DNA of 64,000 nt from Flavobacterium shii (GTDB lineage Bacteria; Bacteroidota; Bacteroidia; Flavobacteriales; Flavobacteriaceae): positions 124,001 to 188,000 of the forward strand of contig NZ_JAOZEW010000003.1 of assembly GCF_025847235.1 (NCBI RefSeq), in the 5' to 3' direction. Under the pieces are notes generated by a model. It worked only from the letters and a program-made list of their open reading frames with translations. It made no database searches and had not been told where the DNA came from. Within the stretch, counting starts at the first letter, position 1, and the number at the start of each line of letters is the position of its first letter. The position numbers and the translations under genes are program-made. Positions 44,315-52,802 of the stretch are shown one piece after another.

Positions 44315-45324
44315 TATTCGATTATTATGTTACAAGCAGCCCAAGAATATCCTACTCCAAAACCTGCCAAAATCAAATTATAACAATTCTCTAACCTTCC
44401 TTGTTTTTGAGCCTCATACAAAGCGATAGGAATTGTGGATGAAACCGTATTACCACAATGTTGCATAGCAAGGAAAAATTTCTCCTCTGGGATTTTTATT
44501 TTTTTCCTCAAATGATTAAGCATATATTTATTAGCTTGATGAAAGATAAATAAATCTATATTATCTTTAGTCAGATTGGATTTTTCTAAAATAGCTTCAG
44601 TAAGCCTTGGTACAAATTCTCCAGTAAAATTAAAGATTTCGGTTCCGTTCATGAATAAATTCTTATCATTTCGAACATTTCCAAACTCGTCAGAAATATC
44701 TTCATTATCGCTTAAAACAGGGAAACGCATTCCTCCTTGTTTTACAATAAGGTTCTCGGCTCCTTTCCCATCTGTCCCAAAAACAAAATTACCAATTGAA
44801 CAAAACCCTGCTTCACTACTTATTAATGTTGCAGCTGCAGCATCTCCAAAAATAGTTTTGTTGCTTTTATCTTTTGGATGAATAAATTTCGAATATGTTT
44901 CAGAAGTAATCAATAATACATTTTTGGCCATTCCACCTGCAATAAGGCCTTTTGCTAAACTCAAGCCATACACAAAGCCAGAACAACCTAAATTAAAATC
45001 CAATGCTCCTATGGATGTGTTTAAACCCAATCGTTCCTGAATAATACATGCAGTAGTAGGCAAAAAATAATCAGGACTTTGGGTACAAAACAATAAAAAA
45101 TCGATAGTAGATTTATCTATATTATGCTCCACAAATAATTTCTCGGCAACTTTAACGGCCATGTCCGATGAAAATTCATCATCTGCGCTTATATGACGGG
45201 AATTAATTCCAGTTTTTGAACTAATTTTTTCAATATCCCATTCCGGAAATTCTTGATTAATCAAATCATTAGACAAAATTGCTTCTGGCAAATAATATGA
45301 AATGGCTTTTATATTAGCTTTCAT
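44314..45324 (-). CDS. Beta-ketoacyl-ACP synthase III (FabH family), second copy
   Basis: 336 residues. Complete thiolase-fold triad: C114 in NLGCSGFVYGL, H262 in FHQANKYML and N292 in HCGNTVSSTIPIAL. It condenses an acyl-CoA or acyl-ACP starter with malonyl-ACP. Fatty-acid fabH is normally elsewhere; here it overlaps the Rieske gene by 11 bp and the acyltransferase by 1 bp, so it serves the acyl pathway. Confidence 0.9.
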   Translation of the reverse strand: MKANIKAISYYLPEAILSNDLINQEFPEWDIEKISSKTGINSRHISADDEFSSDMAVKVAEKLFVEHNIDKSTIDFLLFCTQSPDYFLPTTACIIQERLGLNTSIGALDFNLGCSGFVYGLSLAKGLIAGGMAKNVLLITSETYSKFIHPKDKSNKTIFGDAAAATLISSEAGFCSIGNFVFGTDGKGAENLIVKQGGMRFPVLSDNEDISDEFGNVRNDKNLFMNGTEIFNFTGEFVPRLTEAILEKSNLTKDNIDLFIFHQANKYMLNHLRKKIKIPEEKFFLAMQHCGNTVSSTIPIALYEAQKQGRLENCYNLILAGFGVGYSWAACNIIIE

Positions 45325-46402
45325 TTTCTAATAATTTTAAATATTTTTTTTGAAAATGATGTACTCGTTCTTCTTCATCAGAAAGTTTTCCTATCAAATT
45401 GGTATGCCTCACACCTTGCTGAACTAATTGACAAACTGCCTTATCTTCATCAAAAACTTGCCTGTTAAAATTGATCAATGATTCTTCAAAAGCTTTAATT
45501 AAAATTGATTTCGCATCAGGTTTATCTGTTATTGTTGTAAAAACATAACTTGTAAATTTAGACACATCCGGAGTAATTGGCTCTATTACAGAATAATTAA
45601 ATGATATCCCATGTGTACTTGATATTAATAAATTCGGAAAAATTAATATATGTTTATACCCATCAATATCATAGCTTCTAGGTGAAAAATAAGCATTTAT
45701 TTTTTTATAGCCTCCTTTATCCTTTACAATATTTAAATCACTTGTCCAACTTGAATTATTTCCATCAAACTCAAAATCCAATCCGGAAGGTTCTAACTTA
45801 GCAAGTGTTTCTGCATGAATTAAACCTACATGATAACTTTCAAGGGTGTTCTCGACAATTACCTTCCAATTTGCAGTAATTTCCATTGCATTAACATCAA
45901 TTCGATCCCCTAACGCCAGAGACATTTCTTTTAATTCATCATAAAAAACACCTATAAAATCCTCAAGAGATTCAACAGTTTCATTTAAAGAGACAAAACA
46001 TAAACTACCACAAAATGAAACTTTAAATTCTTTCAGTTTCATTTCGCAAAGCTCCTCTTTTGAAAATTTTTTAAATAATGGTTTTTTAGGAATTCCACTC
46101 GGAATTCCATCTTTATCATAAGCCCAGCCATGATATGGACACATTAAAGGTCTATTTCCTGATTTGTCTTGTTGGATTATTGAGAATCGATGAGAACAAA
46201 CATTTAAAAAAGCTTTGATCGTTCCCCTCACATTTTGAATTACAATTGGTGTTCCTGAAATTTTCAAAGTAACAAAATCATTGTCATTTTCAAAGTCAGA
46301 TTTAAACCCAACAAAATGCCATATTTTATTAAACAACATATTGCTTTCCCTCGCAAAAATCTCATTGTCATAATAATGGACAGCTGGTATATTTGAATTC
46401 AT
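45314..46402 (-). CDS. Rieske non-haem iron oxygenase, alpha subunit type
   Basis: 362 residues. N-terminal Rieske [2Fe-2S] motif C69-x-H71 (NVCSHRF) and C88-x2-H91 (MCPYHGW), then the mononuclear iron site VENTLESYHVGLIHAETL (H191, H196, with the E/N before them) and a later Asp region QVFDEDKAV. Such enzymes hydroxylate or desaturate a C-H bond with O2, using electrons from a reductase/ferredoxin not present nearby. Between SDR and KAS III genes it would modify the acyl chain or the amino sugar. I know of no standard role in O-antigen synthesis. Confidence 0.88.
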   Translation of the reverse strand: MNSNIPAVHYYDNEIFARESNMLFNKIWHFVGFKSDFENDNDFVTLKISGTPIVIQNVRGTIKAFLNVCSHRFSIIQQDKSGNRPLMCPYHGWAYDKDGIPSGIPKKPLFKKFSKEELCEMKLKEFKVSFCGSLCFVSLNETVESLEDFIGVFYDELKEMSLALGDRIDVNAMEITANWKVIVENTLESYHVGLIHAETLAKLEPSGLDFEFDGNNSSWTSDLNIVKDKGGYKKINAYFSPRSYDIDGYKHILIFPNLLISSTHGISFNYSVIEPITPDVSKFTSYVFTTITDKPDAKSILIKAFEESLINFNRQVFDEDKAVCQLVQQGVRHTNLIGKLSDEEERVHHFQKKYLKLLENES

Positions 46403-46409
46403 AATATTT

Positions 46410-47147
46410 TTATTTCAGTGTAAATCCTCCATCAATAATTAAATCCGAACCTGTCATCCATTTACTCATATCACTCAATAAGTACATAATTAATCCTCCT
46501 ACATCCGAAGGCTCCCCATATCCTAATGGATATTCCGACTCCGCCTTCTTTAATTCTTCTTGAGAAACTACATCGCTTGCTTGCTCTGTCATTGCTGTCC
46601 TGATAATTCCAGGACAAACACTATTGGATCTTATTCCTTGTGAAGCCAATTCTGAAGCTAATACTTTTGAAAAAGAACTAAGTGCTGCTTTCGATGCCGC
46701 ATACATGGCTGTACCAGGGACGCCAAGTTTTGAAGAGATTGAAGAAACAAAAACAAGAGATCCCTTTTTATTCAATAATTTTTTTTTGATTAATTTCTGA
46801 CTAAGTATAACATTACTATCAAAATTTGTAACAAAAACAGAACTAATCTTATTATCATTTAAAAACTTAACTGGTAAATACTCCACTATACCAGCATTAA
46901 AAACGACACCATCATAAGGTAAACTTTCTGTGATTAATTGATCAATATCACTAGAAACCGAAAGATCTATAGAATACATCTTATGCCCTGTTCCTGTTAA
47001 TAATGAAATCGTCTCCCCTAGTCTTTCCATATTCCTACCAACGATAGTAACAGTAGCTCCTAACTCAGAAGCCATTATAGCAATTTGTCTCCCAATTCCA
47101 GATGAAGCCCCTGTAACTAGTATATTTTTATCTTTTAACGTAATCAT
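46410..47147 (-). CDS. SDR-family oxidoreductase (FabG-like ketoreductase)
   Basis: 245 residues from ATG 47147, two bases after the preceding stop; the frame to 47174 overlaps that gene. Rossmann motif VTGASSGIGRQ, VFNAG, catalytic Ser (SSISSKLG) and YAASK (Tyr/Lys). FabG-like ending with SDMSKWMTGSDLIIDGGFTLK. It probably reduces the 3-ketoacyl-ACP made by the neighbouring KAS III enzymes. Confidence 0.88.
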   Translation of the reverse strand: MITLKDKNILVTGASSGIGRQIAIMASELGATVTIVGRNMERLGETISLLTGTGHKMYSIDLSVSSDIDQLITESLPYDGVVFNAGIVEYLPVKFLNDNKISSVFVTNFDSNVILSQKLIKKKLLNKKGSLVFVSSISSKLGVPGTAMYAASKAALSSFSKVLASELASQGIRSNSVCPGIIRTAMTEQASDVVSQEELKKAESEYPLGYGEPSDVGGLIMYLLSDMSKWMTGSDLIIDGGFTLK

Positions 47148-47149
47148 TC

Positions 47150-48205
47150 CTATAATTCTATTAAGTCTAAACAATCTATTTTACAATCTTTGGCCAACAT
47201 CGTGCCCCAAGATAATCCAACTCCAAACCCACACATTAATATACTTGTAGGTTTATTCAAAATTTTTTCTTTCAATTCTGATACTATAGTTAAGGGGATT
47301 GTAGCCGAAGATGTATTTCCAAAATCTCTTAATGAGAATGGCACTTTCTCAACTGGAAGCTTTAATTTTTTTATTATCATTTTATTCATCATCATATTCG
47401 CTTGATGAAAAACAAAATAATCAATTTTATCTTTATCTATTTCAAATTTTTCGATAAGTCTGTTCACTGTTTTTGGCCCTTGTGATATTCCAAAACTAAA
47501 AACATCCATACCATCTAAAACCAAATCACAGGAACTCCTACTTATACCCTCATCGATTTTTTTAATTTTTAACGAATCCTGATTTATTCTATTTCTAGAT
47601 CCTCCATCAGGAATAATTATGGTTTTATATCCTGATCCGTCTGAACCCAACTCGAAAACAAGTTCTGAAGAATCTATCGTCAATTCTAAAGCAGTTGCAC
47701 TTCCTGCATCTCCAAAAAGAGGCAAAGTACTTTTATCATTTTTTGAAACAATTTTACTTATTGTATCTCCTGCAAGTAATAATCCTTTTTTTATGCCGGT
47801 TGTTTTCATCATACTGGCAACAATCGACATACCATACACATACCCTGAGCATCCTAATGGCACATCAAAAGCAATACAGTTTGTCGATAATCCTAATCTA
47901 TCCTGAAGTATCGCCGCAGAAACAGGCAAAATATAATCGGCAGTTTGAGAAACAAAAACTAAAATTTCGATTTCTTCTTTTTGCCAATTTAAATCTTTGA
48001 TTAATTTTTCAGCAGCTTCACAGCATAAATCAGAAGTACAAATTTCCTTAGTTGCTATACGTCGTTCTTCAACTCCGGTTACGTCAATGAATTTTTGAAT
48101 TTCTTCTGATGTCAATATATCTAAATCAATATTGCGCTCCATATTTTTTGGAACGCAACAAGAGATACCTTTTATTGCAATATCATTTACTGAAAAAGTA
48201 GCCAT
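47150..48205 (-). CDS. Beta-ketoacyl-ACP synthase III (FabH family), first copy
   Basis: 351 residues. Triad C119 in VPLGCSGYVYGM, H267 in FHQANMMMN and N297 in DFGNTSSATIPLTI. It differs clearly from the second copy (C114/H262/N292), so the two are distinct enzymes. It lies 5 bp after the ACP gene and 2 bp before the SDR gene. Probably primes with acetyl-CoA or a short acyl unit. Confidence 0.9.
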   Translation of the reverse strand: MATFSVNDIAIKGISCCVPKNMERNIDLDILTSEEIQKFIDVTGVEERRIATKEICTSDLCCEAAEKLIKDLNWQKEEIEILVFVSQTADYILPVSAAILQDRLGLSTNCIAFDVPLGCSGYVYGMSIVASMMKTTGIKKGLLLAGDTISKIVSKNDKSTLPLFGDAGSATALELTIDSSELVFELGSDGSGYKTIIIPDGGSRNRINQDSLKIKKIDEGISRSSCDLVLDGMDVFSFGISQGPKTVNRLIEKFEIDKDKIDYFVFHQANMMMNKMIIKKLKLPVEKVPFSLRDFGNTSSATIPLTIVSELKEKILNKPTSILMCGFGVGLSWGTMLAKDCKIDCLDLIEL

Positions 48206-48210
48206 TACAA

Positions 48211-48441
48211 TTATGCTTTATTTTTTATTATCTCGAAAATATCATTTAATGAAGTTGATGATTTAATATCATCTCCTGTCAGTTTTACTGAATATTCTTC
48301 ATCTGCCATAGCTATTAATGATAAAGCAGTTAATGAATCCCATTCTTCCAAATCTCTAAAAACAGTTTCTTGTTTAATTAATATTGCATCTGTATCATCT
48401 AAAATATCTGCAAAATTTTGCAAAAAAATGTTAATTTCCAT
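48211..48441 (-). CDS. Dedicated acyl carrier protein
   Basis: 76 residues, acidic, four-helix ACP fold. LEEWDSLTAL carries the phosphopantetheine Ser (S36), with W in place of the usual DSL-preceding residue of fatty-acid AcpP (DSLD/GADSLD), as in secondary-metabolism and LPS ACPs. First gene of the acyl-cluster operon, 5 bp before KAS III. Confidence 0.9.
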   Translation of the reverse strand: MEINIFLQNFADILDDTDAILIKQETVFRDLEEWDSLTALSLIAMADEEYSVKLTGDDIKSSTSLNDIFEIIKNKA

Positions 48442-48489
48442 AGTATTCTTAATTTTATTTTGGGTTTATTTATGTATATAAATTCTGTA

Positions 48490-48602
48490 ATAAGTCAATG
48501 AAAAATATTCCTATTCTAGAAGAAAAACGATTCTTAAAATCTTGTTCTTCAAACCAGTCTGATATTAAGATTTTTTCTTCTTCTTTTATAATACTGACTT
48601 AT
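48490..48602. repeat. Large imperfect inverted repeat in the acyl-cluster leader
   Basis: Outer arms ATAAGTCA (48490-48497) and TGACTTAT (48595-48602), with extended imperfect pairing of AGAAGAAAAACGATTCTTAAA (about 48518-48538) against a TTAAGATTTTTTCTTCTTCT-type strand (about 48564-48584). A minus-strand -7 element TATATTTG (48647-48640) lies beyond it, so the transcript would start near 48632 and fold this hairpin before the ACP start at 48441. The alternative is a small palindromic mobile remnant. Confidence 0.55.
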
Positions 48603-48697
48603 ACAAATAAATTAGGTTTCTTTTCCTATTTTTACCCCACAAATATAACAATAGTTTACCCTTAACAGTAAATTAAACTCACTAAATCCATAATTAA

Positions 48698-49774
48698 ATG
48701 ATCCCTGTAACCAAAACTTTTTTACCTCCACAAGAAGAATACAATTCTTATGTAAAGCGTGCGTGGGATAAAGCTTGGCTAACAAACCGTGGCGAACTTA
48801 CACTAGAATTAGAACAGAAACTTAAAGATTATCTTTACGTTTCTAACTTAATAATTACTAATAACGGTACAATTCCTATTCAAATTGCATTAAAATTATT
48901 TGGTAAAGGAGGCGAAATAATAACAACTCCTTTTTCATATGTTGCGACTTCAGCAGCAATTGTATGGGAAAATTGCAAACCTGTTTTTGTAGACATTCAT
49001 CCAGAATATCTAACTATTGATGAAACTAAAATTGAAGCTGCAATAACACCTAAAACCACAGCTATATTAGCAACTCATGTTTTTGGCAATCCCTGTCATG
49101 TCATTGCGATAGAAACTATTGCAAAAAAGCATAATCTAAAAGTTATTTATGATGCAGCACATTGTTTTGGAGTTAAGTACAACAATGAATCTATATTTAA
49201 CTTCGGGGATGTAAGCACTTGCAGTTTTCATGCTACAAAATTATTCCACACCGGAGAAGGTGGCGCAATGTTCTGTAACGATAAAGAAACATATCATCAA
49301 CTATTCTATAGTCACAATTTTGGACATAATGGCCCTTTAGAATTTCATGGACTCGGAATTAATGCTAAAATTTCTGAATTACAATCGGCTATGGGATTAG
49401 CGATTTTTCCATATATGGAACATATTATTACCGAAAGAAAAAAAGTAACTGATTTTTATAATGAGAATTTAAATTTCGACAATTTAAAAAGTATAAAAAT
49501 TCGAGAAAATACAGAATGGAATCATAGTTACTATCCTTTATTATTTGATTCTGAAACTACCTTATTAAAAGTTCAAGAAGAATTACAAAAGAAAAATATA
49601 ATTCCGAGACGTTATTTTTATCCATCTCTAAACACAATCAACTACACAAATGGAGATGTAATGCCTATATCCGAATCTATTGCATCAAGAGTAGTTTGCT
49701 TACCGCTTTATGTAGGGATTGCCAGTGCCGATTTAGAAAAAATCGTTCAGATTATAAACAAACTAATATCATAA
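48698..49774 (+). CDS. DegT/DnrJ/EryC1-family sugar aminotransferase (VioA/PglE-like)
   Basis: 358 residues. VTKTFLPPQEEYNSYVKRAW and WLTNRGELTLELEQKL are typical of VioA-type 4-aminotransferases; NNGTIPIQIALKLF binds the cofactor phosphate, and SFHATKLFHTGEGG holds the PLP lysine. It aminates the C4 keto group of a nucleotide 4-keto-6-deoxysugar. The product would be the 4-amino sugar acylated by the divergently encoded NeuD/PglD-like enzyme. The dehydratase is not in this window. Confidence 0.82.
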   Translation: MIPVTKTFLPPQEEYNSYVKRAWDKAWLTNRGELTLELEQKLKDYLYVSNLIITNNGTIPIQIALKLFGKGGEIITTPFSYVATSAAIVWENCKPVFVDIHPEYLTIDETKIEAAITPKTTAILATHVFGNPCHVIAIETIAKKHNLKVIYDAAHCFGVKYNNESIFNFGDVSTCSFHATKLFHTGEGGAMFCNDKETYHQLFYSHNFGHNGPLEFHGLGINAKISELQSAMGLAIFPYMEHIITERKKVTDFYNENLNFDNLKSIKIRENTEWNHSYYPLLFDSETTLLKVQEELQKKNIIPRRYFYPSLNTINYTNGDVMPISESIASRVVCLPLYVGIASADLEKIVQIINKLIS

Positions 49775-49829
49775 TATCAGTTTAGATTCTGTTATTTTAA
49801 AAATATATTTATCTCTTAATACCAAACTT

Positions 49830-50402
49830 ATGAGTCAAGACATAAACACCGAAATAATCAACGCTTACGAAGTCATTAAAAATGGCGGAATCATACTTTA
49901 CCCAACCGATACTGTTTGGGGAATAGGCTGTGATGCAACAAATCCAGAAGCAGTTGCCAAAATATACAAGCTAAAACAAAGAGCCGAAACTCAAAGCATG
50001 ATTTGCCTGATGAATGGCGAAAAAATGATGTACAATGTATTTAAAGACATTCCTGAGGTAGCTTGGCAAATTATGGATTTATCCGAAAAACCAACAACCA
50101 TTATTTTGGACAAACCTCGAAATGTAGCACCAAATATCATTGCACCAGATAATTCTTTGGGCATCAGAATAGTAAAAGAACCGTTTTGTTTTAAATTATT
50201 AGAGCGAATGAAAAAGCCATTAGTATCAACTTCGGCTAATATTTCGGGACAACCTACACCTATAGCTTTCAAGGATATTAGCCCTGAAATTATTAAAGGT
50301 GTAGATTATGTAGTTCGATTAAACCTAGACAGAATTGCAGGAAAACCATCTACAATTATAAAATTAACAAGTGATTCTCAGGTAAAAGTGATCAGGAAAT
50401 AA
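49830..50402 (+). CDS. tsaC: L-threonylcarbamoyladenylate synthase (Sua5/YrdC/YwlC family)
   Basis: 190 residues. ILYPTDTVWGIGCDA, KIYKLKQRAETQ (KxR motif) and VSTSANISGQPTP (SxN motif) bind threonine, bicarbonate and ATP. It makes threonylcarbamoyl-AMP for the t6A tRNA modification. Single-domain (TsaC-like) rather than full Sua5. Convergent to the cysteine desulfurase gene. Confidence 0.88.
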   Translation: MSQDINTEIINAYEVIKNGGIILYPTDTVWGIGCDATNPEAVAKIYKLKQRAETQSMICLMNGEKMMYNVFKDIPEVAWQIMDLSEKPTTIILDKPRNVAPNIIAPDNSLGIRIVKEPFCFKLLERMKKPLVSTSANISGQPTPIAFKDISPEIIKGVDYVVRLNLDRIAGKPSTIIKLTSDSQVKVIRK

Positions 50403-50407
50403 TTTAG

Positions 50408-50447
50408 AACTAATTGATAATTATCAATTGTTAATTATCAATTAGTT
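50408..50447. terminator. Long inverted repeat between tsaC and the cysteine desulfurase gene
   Basis: Perfect 15-bp arms AACTAATTGATAATT (50408-50422) and AATTATCAATTAGTT (50433-50447), extending into the 3' end of the desulfurase gene. The stem is A/T-rich, so terminator strength is doubtful. It contains ATCAATT motifs also found upstream of the desulfurase start. Confidence 0.5.
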
Positions 50448-51561
50448 TCAAACTTTCAATCAACCAGTCAATATCTTCTTTGGTATTATAGTGACTTAAA
50501 GAAATTCGCAAATTCGGAAGTTTTAAATCAGCTTCCGAAAGCATTTCTTTTAAAACATGAGATGGTCTTATACTTCCGGATTGACAAGCACTTCCTCGAG
50601 AAACTGCAATTCCTTTCATATCCAAATTAAATAGCAACATCGATGTTTTATCTGCCGAGAAAGGTAATATTACATTCAGAATTGTATAAAAATCATCTTG
50701 CTTTCCGTTAATTCTAAAGTCTGGAAATTCGATTTCTAATTGATTAATTAAATAAGATTTTAACTCGGTAATATATTCTTTTTCAATATCTAAGTTTTCG
50801 TAAGAAAGCATCAAGGCTTTTGCCATTCCCGCAATTTGATGTACTGCTTCGGTTCCGGCACGCAATCCTTTTTCCTGTTCTCCTCCAAAAAATAATGGCT
50901 GTAAACCAGCATTTTTTCGAACAAAAGCAAAACCAATTCCTTTTGGACCATGAAATTTATGAGCACTTGCAACTATAAAATCCAACGGACTACTTTGTAA
51001 ATCTATTTTAGTTTTCCCTACAGATTGTACCGTATCCGAATGAAATAAAACCCCATATTGCTGGCATATAACACTTACTCTATTCAAGTCCAAAATAGTT
51101 CCTGTTTCGTTATTAACATGCATCAAACTCACCAATGTCTTTTTATCTTCTGATAATAAACTTGATAAATGAGTTAAATCTATAACTCCATCGGCATTGA
51201 TTTTTACATAATCTACCTGAATATTGTATTCTTGTTGTAATACCAAAACAGTATGTAAAACTGCATGATGTTCAATTTTAGTAGTTATAATTCGCTCGAT
51301 TTTTAAATCTTTTACAGCCGAACGTAGTATCCAATTATTAGCTTCTGTACCTCCAGAGGTAAAAATAATCTCCTGTGCACTACAATTAAGCTGTTTTGCA
51401 ATACTCTTTCTTGAAAGTTCTAAAATTGTCTTAGCATTACGCCCAAAACTATGGGGCGAAGATGCATTACCATAATCTTCTGTCATTACTTTGGTCATTT
51501 CCTGAATGACTTCTGGTCGCATGGCAGTTGTAGAGGCGTTATCGAGGTATACTTTTTTCAT
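50431..51561 (-). CDS. Cysteine desulfurase (NifS/IscS family)
   Basis: 376 residues from ATG 51561 (MKKVYLDNASTTAMRP). PLP lysine in VASAHKFHGPKG, phosphate-binding FTSGGTEANN, and the active Cys in RGSACQSGSIRPSHVL. The SxxCxSG(S/T) loop with a following short tail places it in the NifS/IscS class I group. It supplies sulfur for Fe-S clusters or tRNA thiolation. No isc genes are adjacent. A minus-strand -7 element TAACTTTG (51574-51567) is only 5 bp upstream of the ATG, implying a very short or absent leader. Confidence 0.92.
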   Translation of the reverse strand: MKKVYLDNASTTAMRPEVIQEMTKVMTEDYGNASSPHSFGRNAKTILELSRKSIAKQLNCSAQEIIFTSGGTEANNWILRSAVKDLKIERIITTKIEHHAVLHTVLVLQQEYNIQVDYVKINADGVIDLTHLSSLLSEDKKTLVSLMHVNNETGTILDLNRVSVICQQYGVLFHSDTVQSVGKTKIDLQSSPLDFIVASAHKFHGPKGIGFAFVRKNAGLQPLFFGGEQEKGLRAGTEAVHQIAGMAKALMLSYENLDIEKEYITELKSYLINQLEIEFPDFRINGKQDDFYTILNVILPFSADKTSMLLFNLDMKGIAVSRGSACQSGSIRPSHVLKEMLSEADLKLPNLRISLSHYNTKEDIDWLIESLKLIDN

Positions 51562-51576
51562 TACTGCAAAGTTATG

Positions 51577-51608
51577 AAATATCAATTGTCTATTCTTAAA
51601 TATCAATT
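51577..51608 (-). promoter_or_regulatory. Direct repeats upstream of the cysteine desulfurase promoter
   Basis: AAATATCAATT at 51577-51587 and again at 51598-51608, 21 bp apart (two helical turns), just upstream of the minus-strand -7 element at 51574-51567. The layout fits an operator for a dimeric regulator; the protein is unknown. Confidence 0.4.
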
Positions 51609-51647
51609 ATCATTTTTTTCACTATTTTTGACCCAAATAAAAACATA

Positions 51648-52616
51648 ATGAAAAAAATTGCAAGTCTAGTATTATTTGCCTTCTTATTAAACGGTTGTGA
51701 TGATGGCAATCTATCTGTTGACATTATTAACTTTGAAGATACTGCTACTTTAAGCTGTACTACGAACAACATTATCTATAAGCTCAAAGAACAGGAATCA
51801 TTATTACTTAGTATCCCTACAACCGCTTTCACTAATGAGCCTTCAGCAAGTATAAGTACTCCTACGCTTATCAATATTGATGATAGCCAAAATCGGGTTA
51901 TTTATCGTGCCTATAATGGTAAAGTCGCTGCATCTAACATTTGCGATATAATCCCTCCAGCTACACCTGCTGTAAGCGAACAATGGACTGCCAGCTCTGG
52001 AGTAATCCAAATGTATATTACATCTATTTTAAAAGTAGATGACACAGATAATAGCTCCAGAATAACAGGATACAACTACAATATCGTCTTTAAAAACATT
52101 ACATTTCAAAAGCCTACTGGACCTCAAACTTATGAAACTTTTGCGTTTGGAGATTATCAAACTACATTAACTCCCCCTACTTTAAAATATAAAGCATTAG
52201 CAGAGCAATGTACAGATTCAAAACAAATATATAATTACGATATTGGTTCATCAATAACTATCGACAATATAGACCCAGCTTTAATTGTAAATGAAGTTAC
52301 CCCTGTAAACGCTCCACGAACCGGGTTAATTAACGACACAACAAACAAAGTATTTTATCGTACTTATAACGGTTCTTTAAGTGCCGATTATTTCTGTAAA
52401 GCGACGCTTCCTGCAACTCCAACTGTTAACCAAACATGGGCTGGTGCAAATGGTGTTTCTGGAGTTAGCGGCATAATTGAAATTACAACTACAACTTTAG
52501 GAAATAATTTCCAGCATACTATTACACTTAAAAATGTTACTTTGCAAAAAGGAAATAGCTCTTTCAGATTAGGTAATAGTTACGTATTAGGTCAACTAAT
52601 AACTATTGGGAATTAA
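51648..52616 (+). CDS. Lipoprotein with an internal duplication, function unknown
   Basis: 322 residues. Lipobox LLNGC (C18) after a short signal peptide, so it is lipidated after cleavage. The rest is two related beta-rich halves: NRVIYRAYNGKVAAS...PPATPAVSEQW (about 82-122) and NKVFYRTYNGSLSAD...LPATPTVNQTW (about 224-264), each preceded by a segment with one Cys. I do not recognise the family. A surface or periplasmic role is likely. Confidence 0.75.
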   Translation: MKKIASLVLFAFLLNGCDDGNLSVDIINFEDTATLSCTTNNIIYKLKEQESLLLSIPTTAFTNEPSASISTPTLINIDDSQNRVIYRAYNGKVAASNICDIIPPATPAVSEQWTASSGVIQMYITSILKVDDTDNSSRITGYNYNIVFKNITFQKPTGPQTYETFAFGDYQTTLTPPTLKYKALAEQCTDSKQIYNYDIGSSITIDNIDPALIVNEVTPVNAPRTGLINDTTNKVFYRTYNGSLSADYFCKATLPATPTVNQTWAGANGVSGVSGIIEITTTTLGNNFQHTITLKNVTLQKGNSSFRLGNSYVLGQLITIGN

Positions 52617-52700
52617 GAATGTTTAGCGCACTAAAAAGAGCATTTAAAAACTCATTTTAATTTTATATTTCGCATCAAAATAAAAGATTAATTTCTTACA

Positions 52701-52764
52701 AAAAAAAGTCTGCTTTTAAATCAAATTTCATTAAGAAATCGGGATTTAAAAGCAGACTTTTTTT
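52701..52764. terminator. Long-stem bidirectional terminator
   Basis: A 22-bp stem (AAAAAAAGTCTGCTTTTAAA with its complement, 52701-52722 and 52743-52764) with a 20-nt loop and T/A runs at each end. It lies between the convergent lipoprotein and Smr genes. Confidence 0.85.
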
Positions 52765-52802
52765 ATGCTTCATTTTAAGCTATTTCATACTTTATAATAT
52801 CC

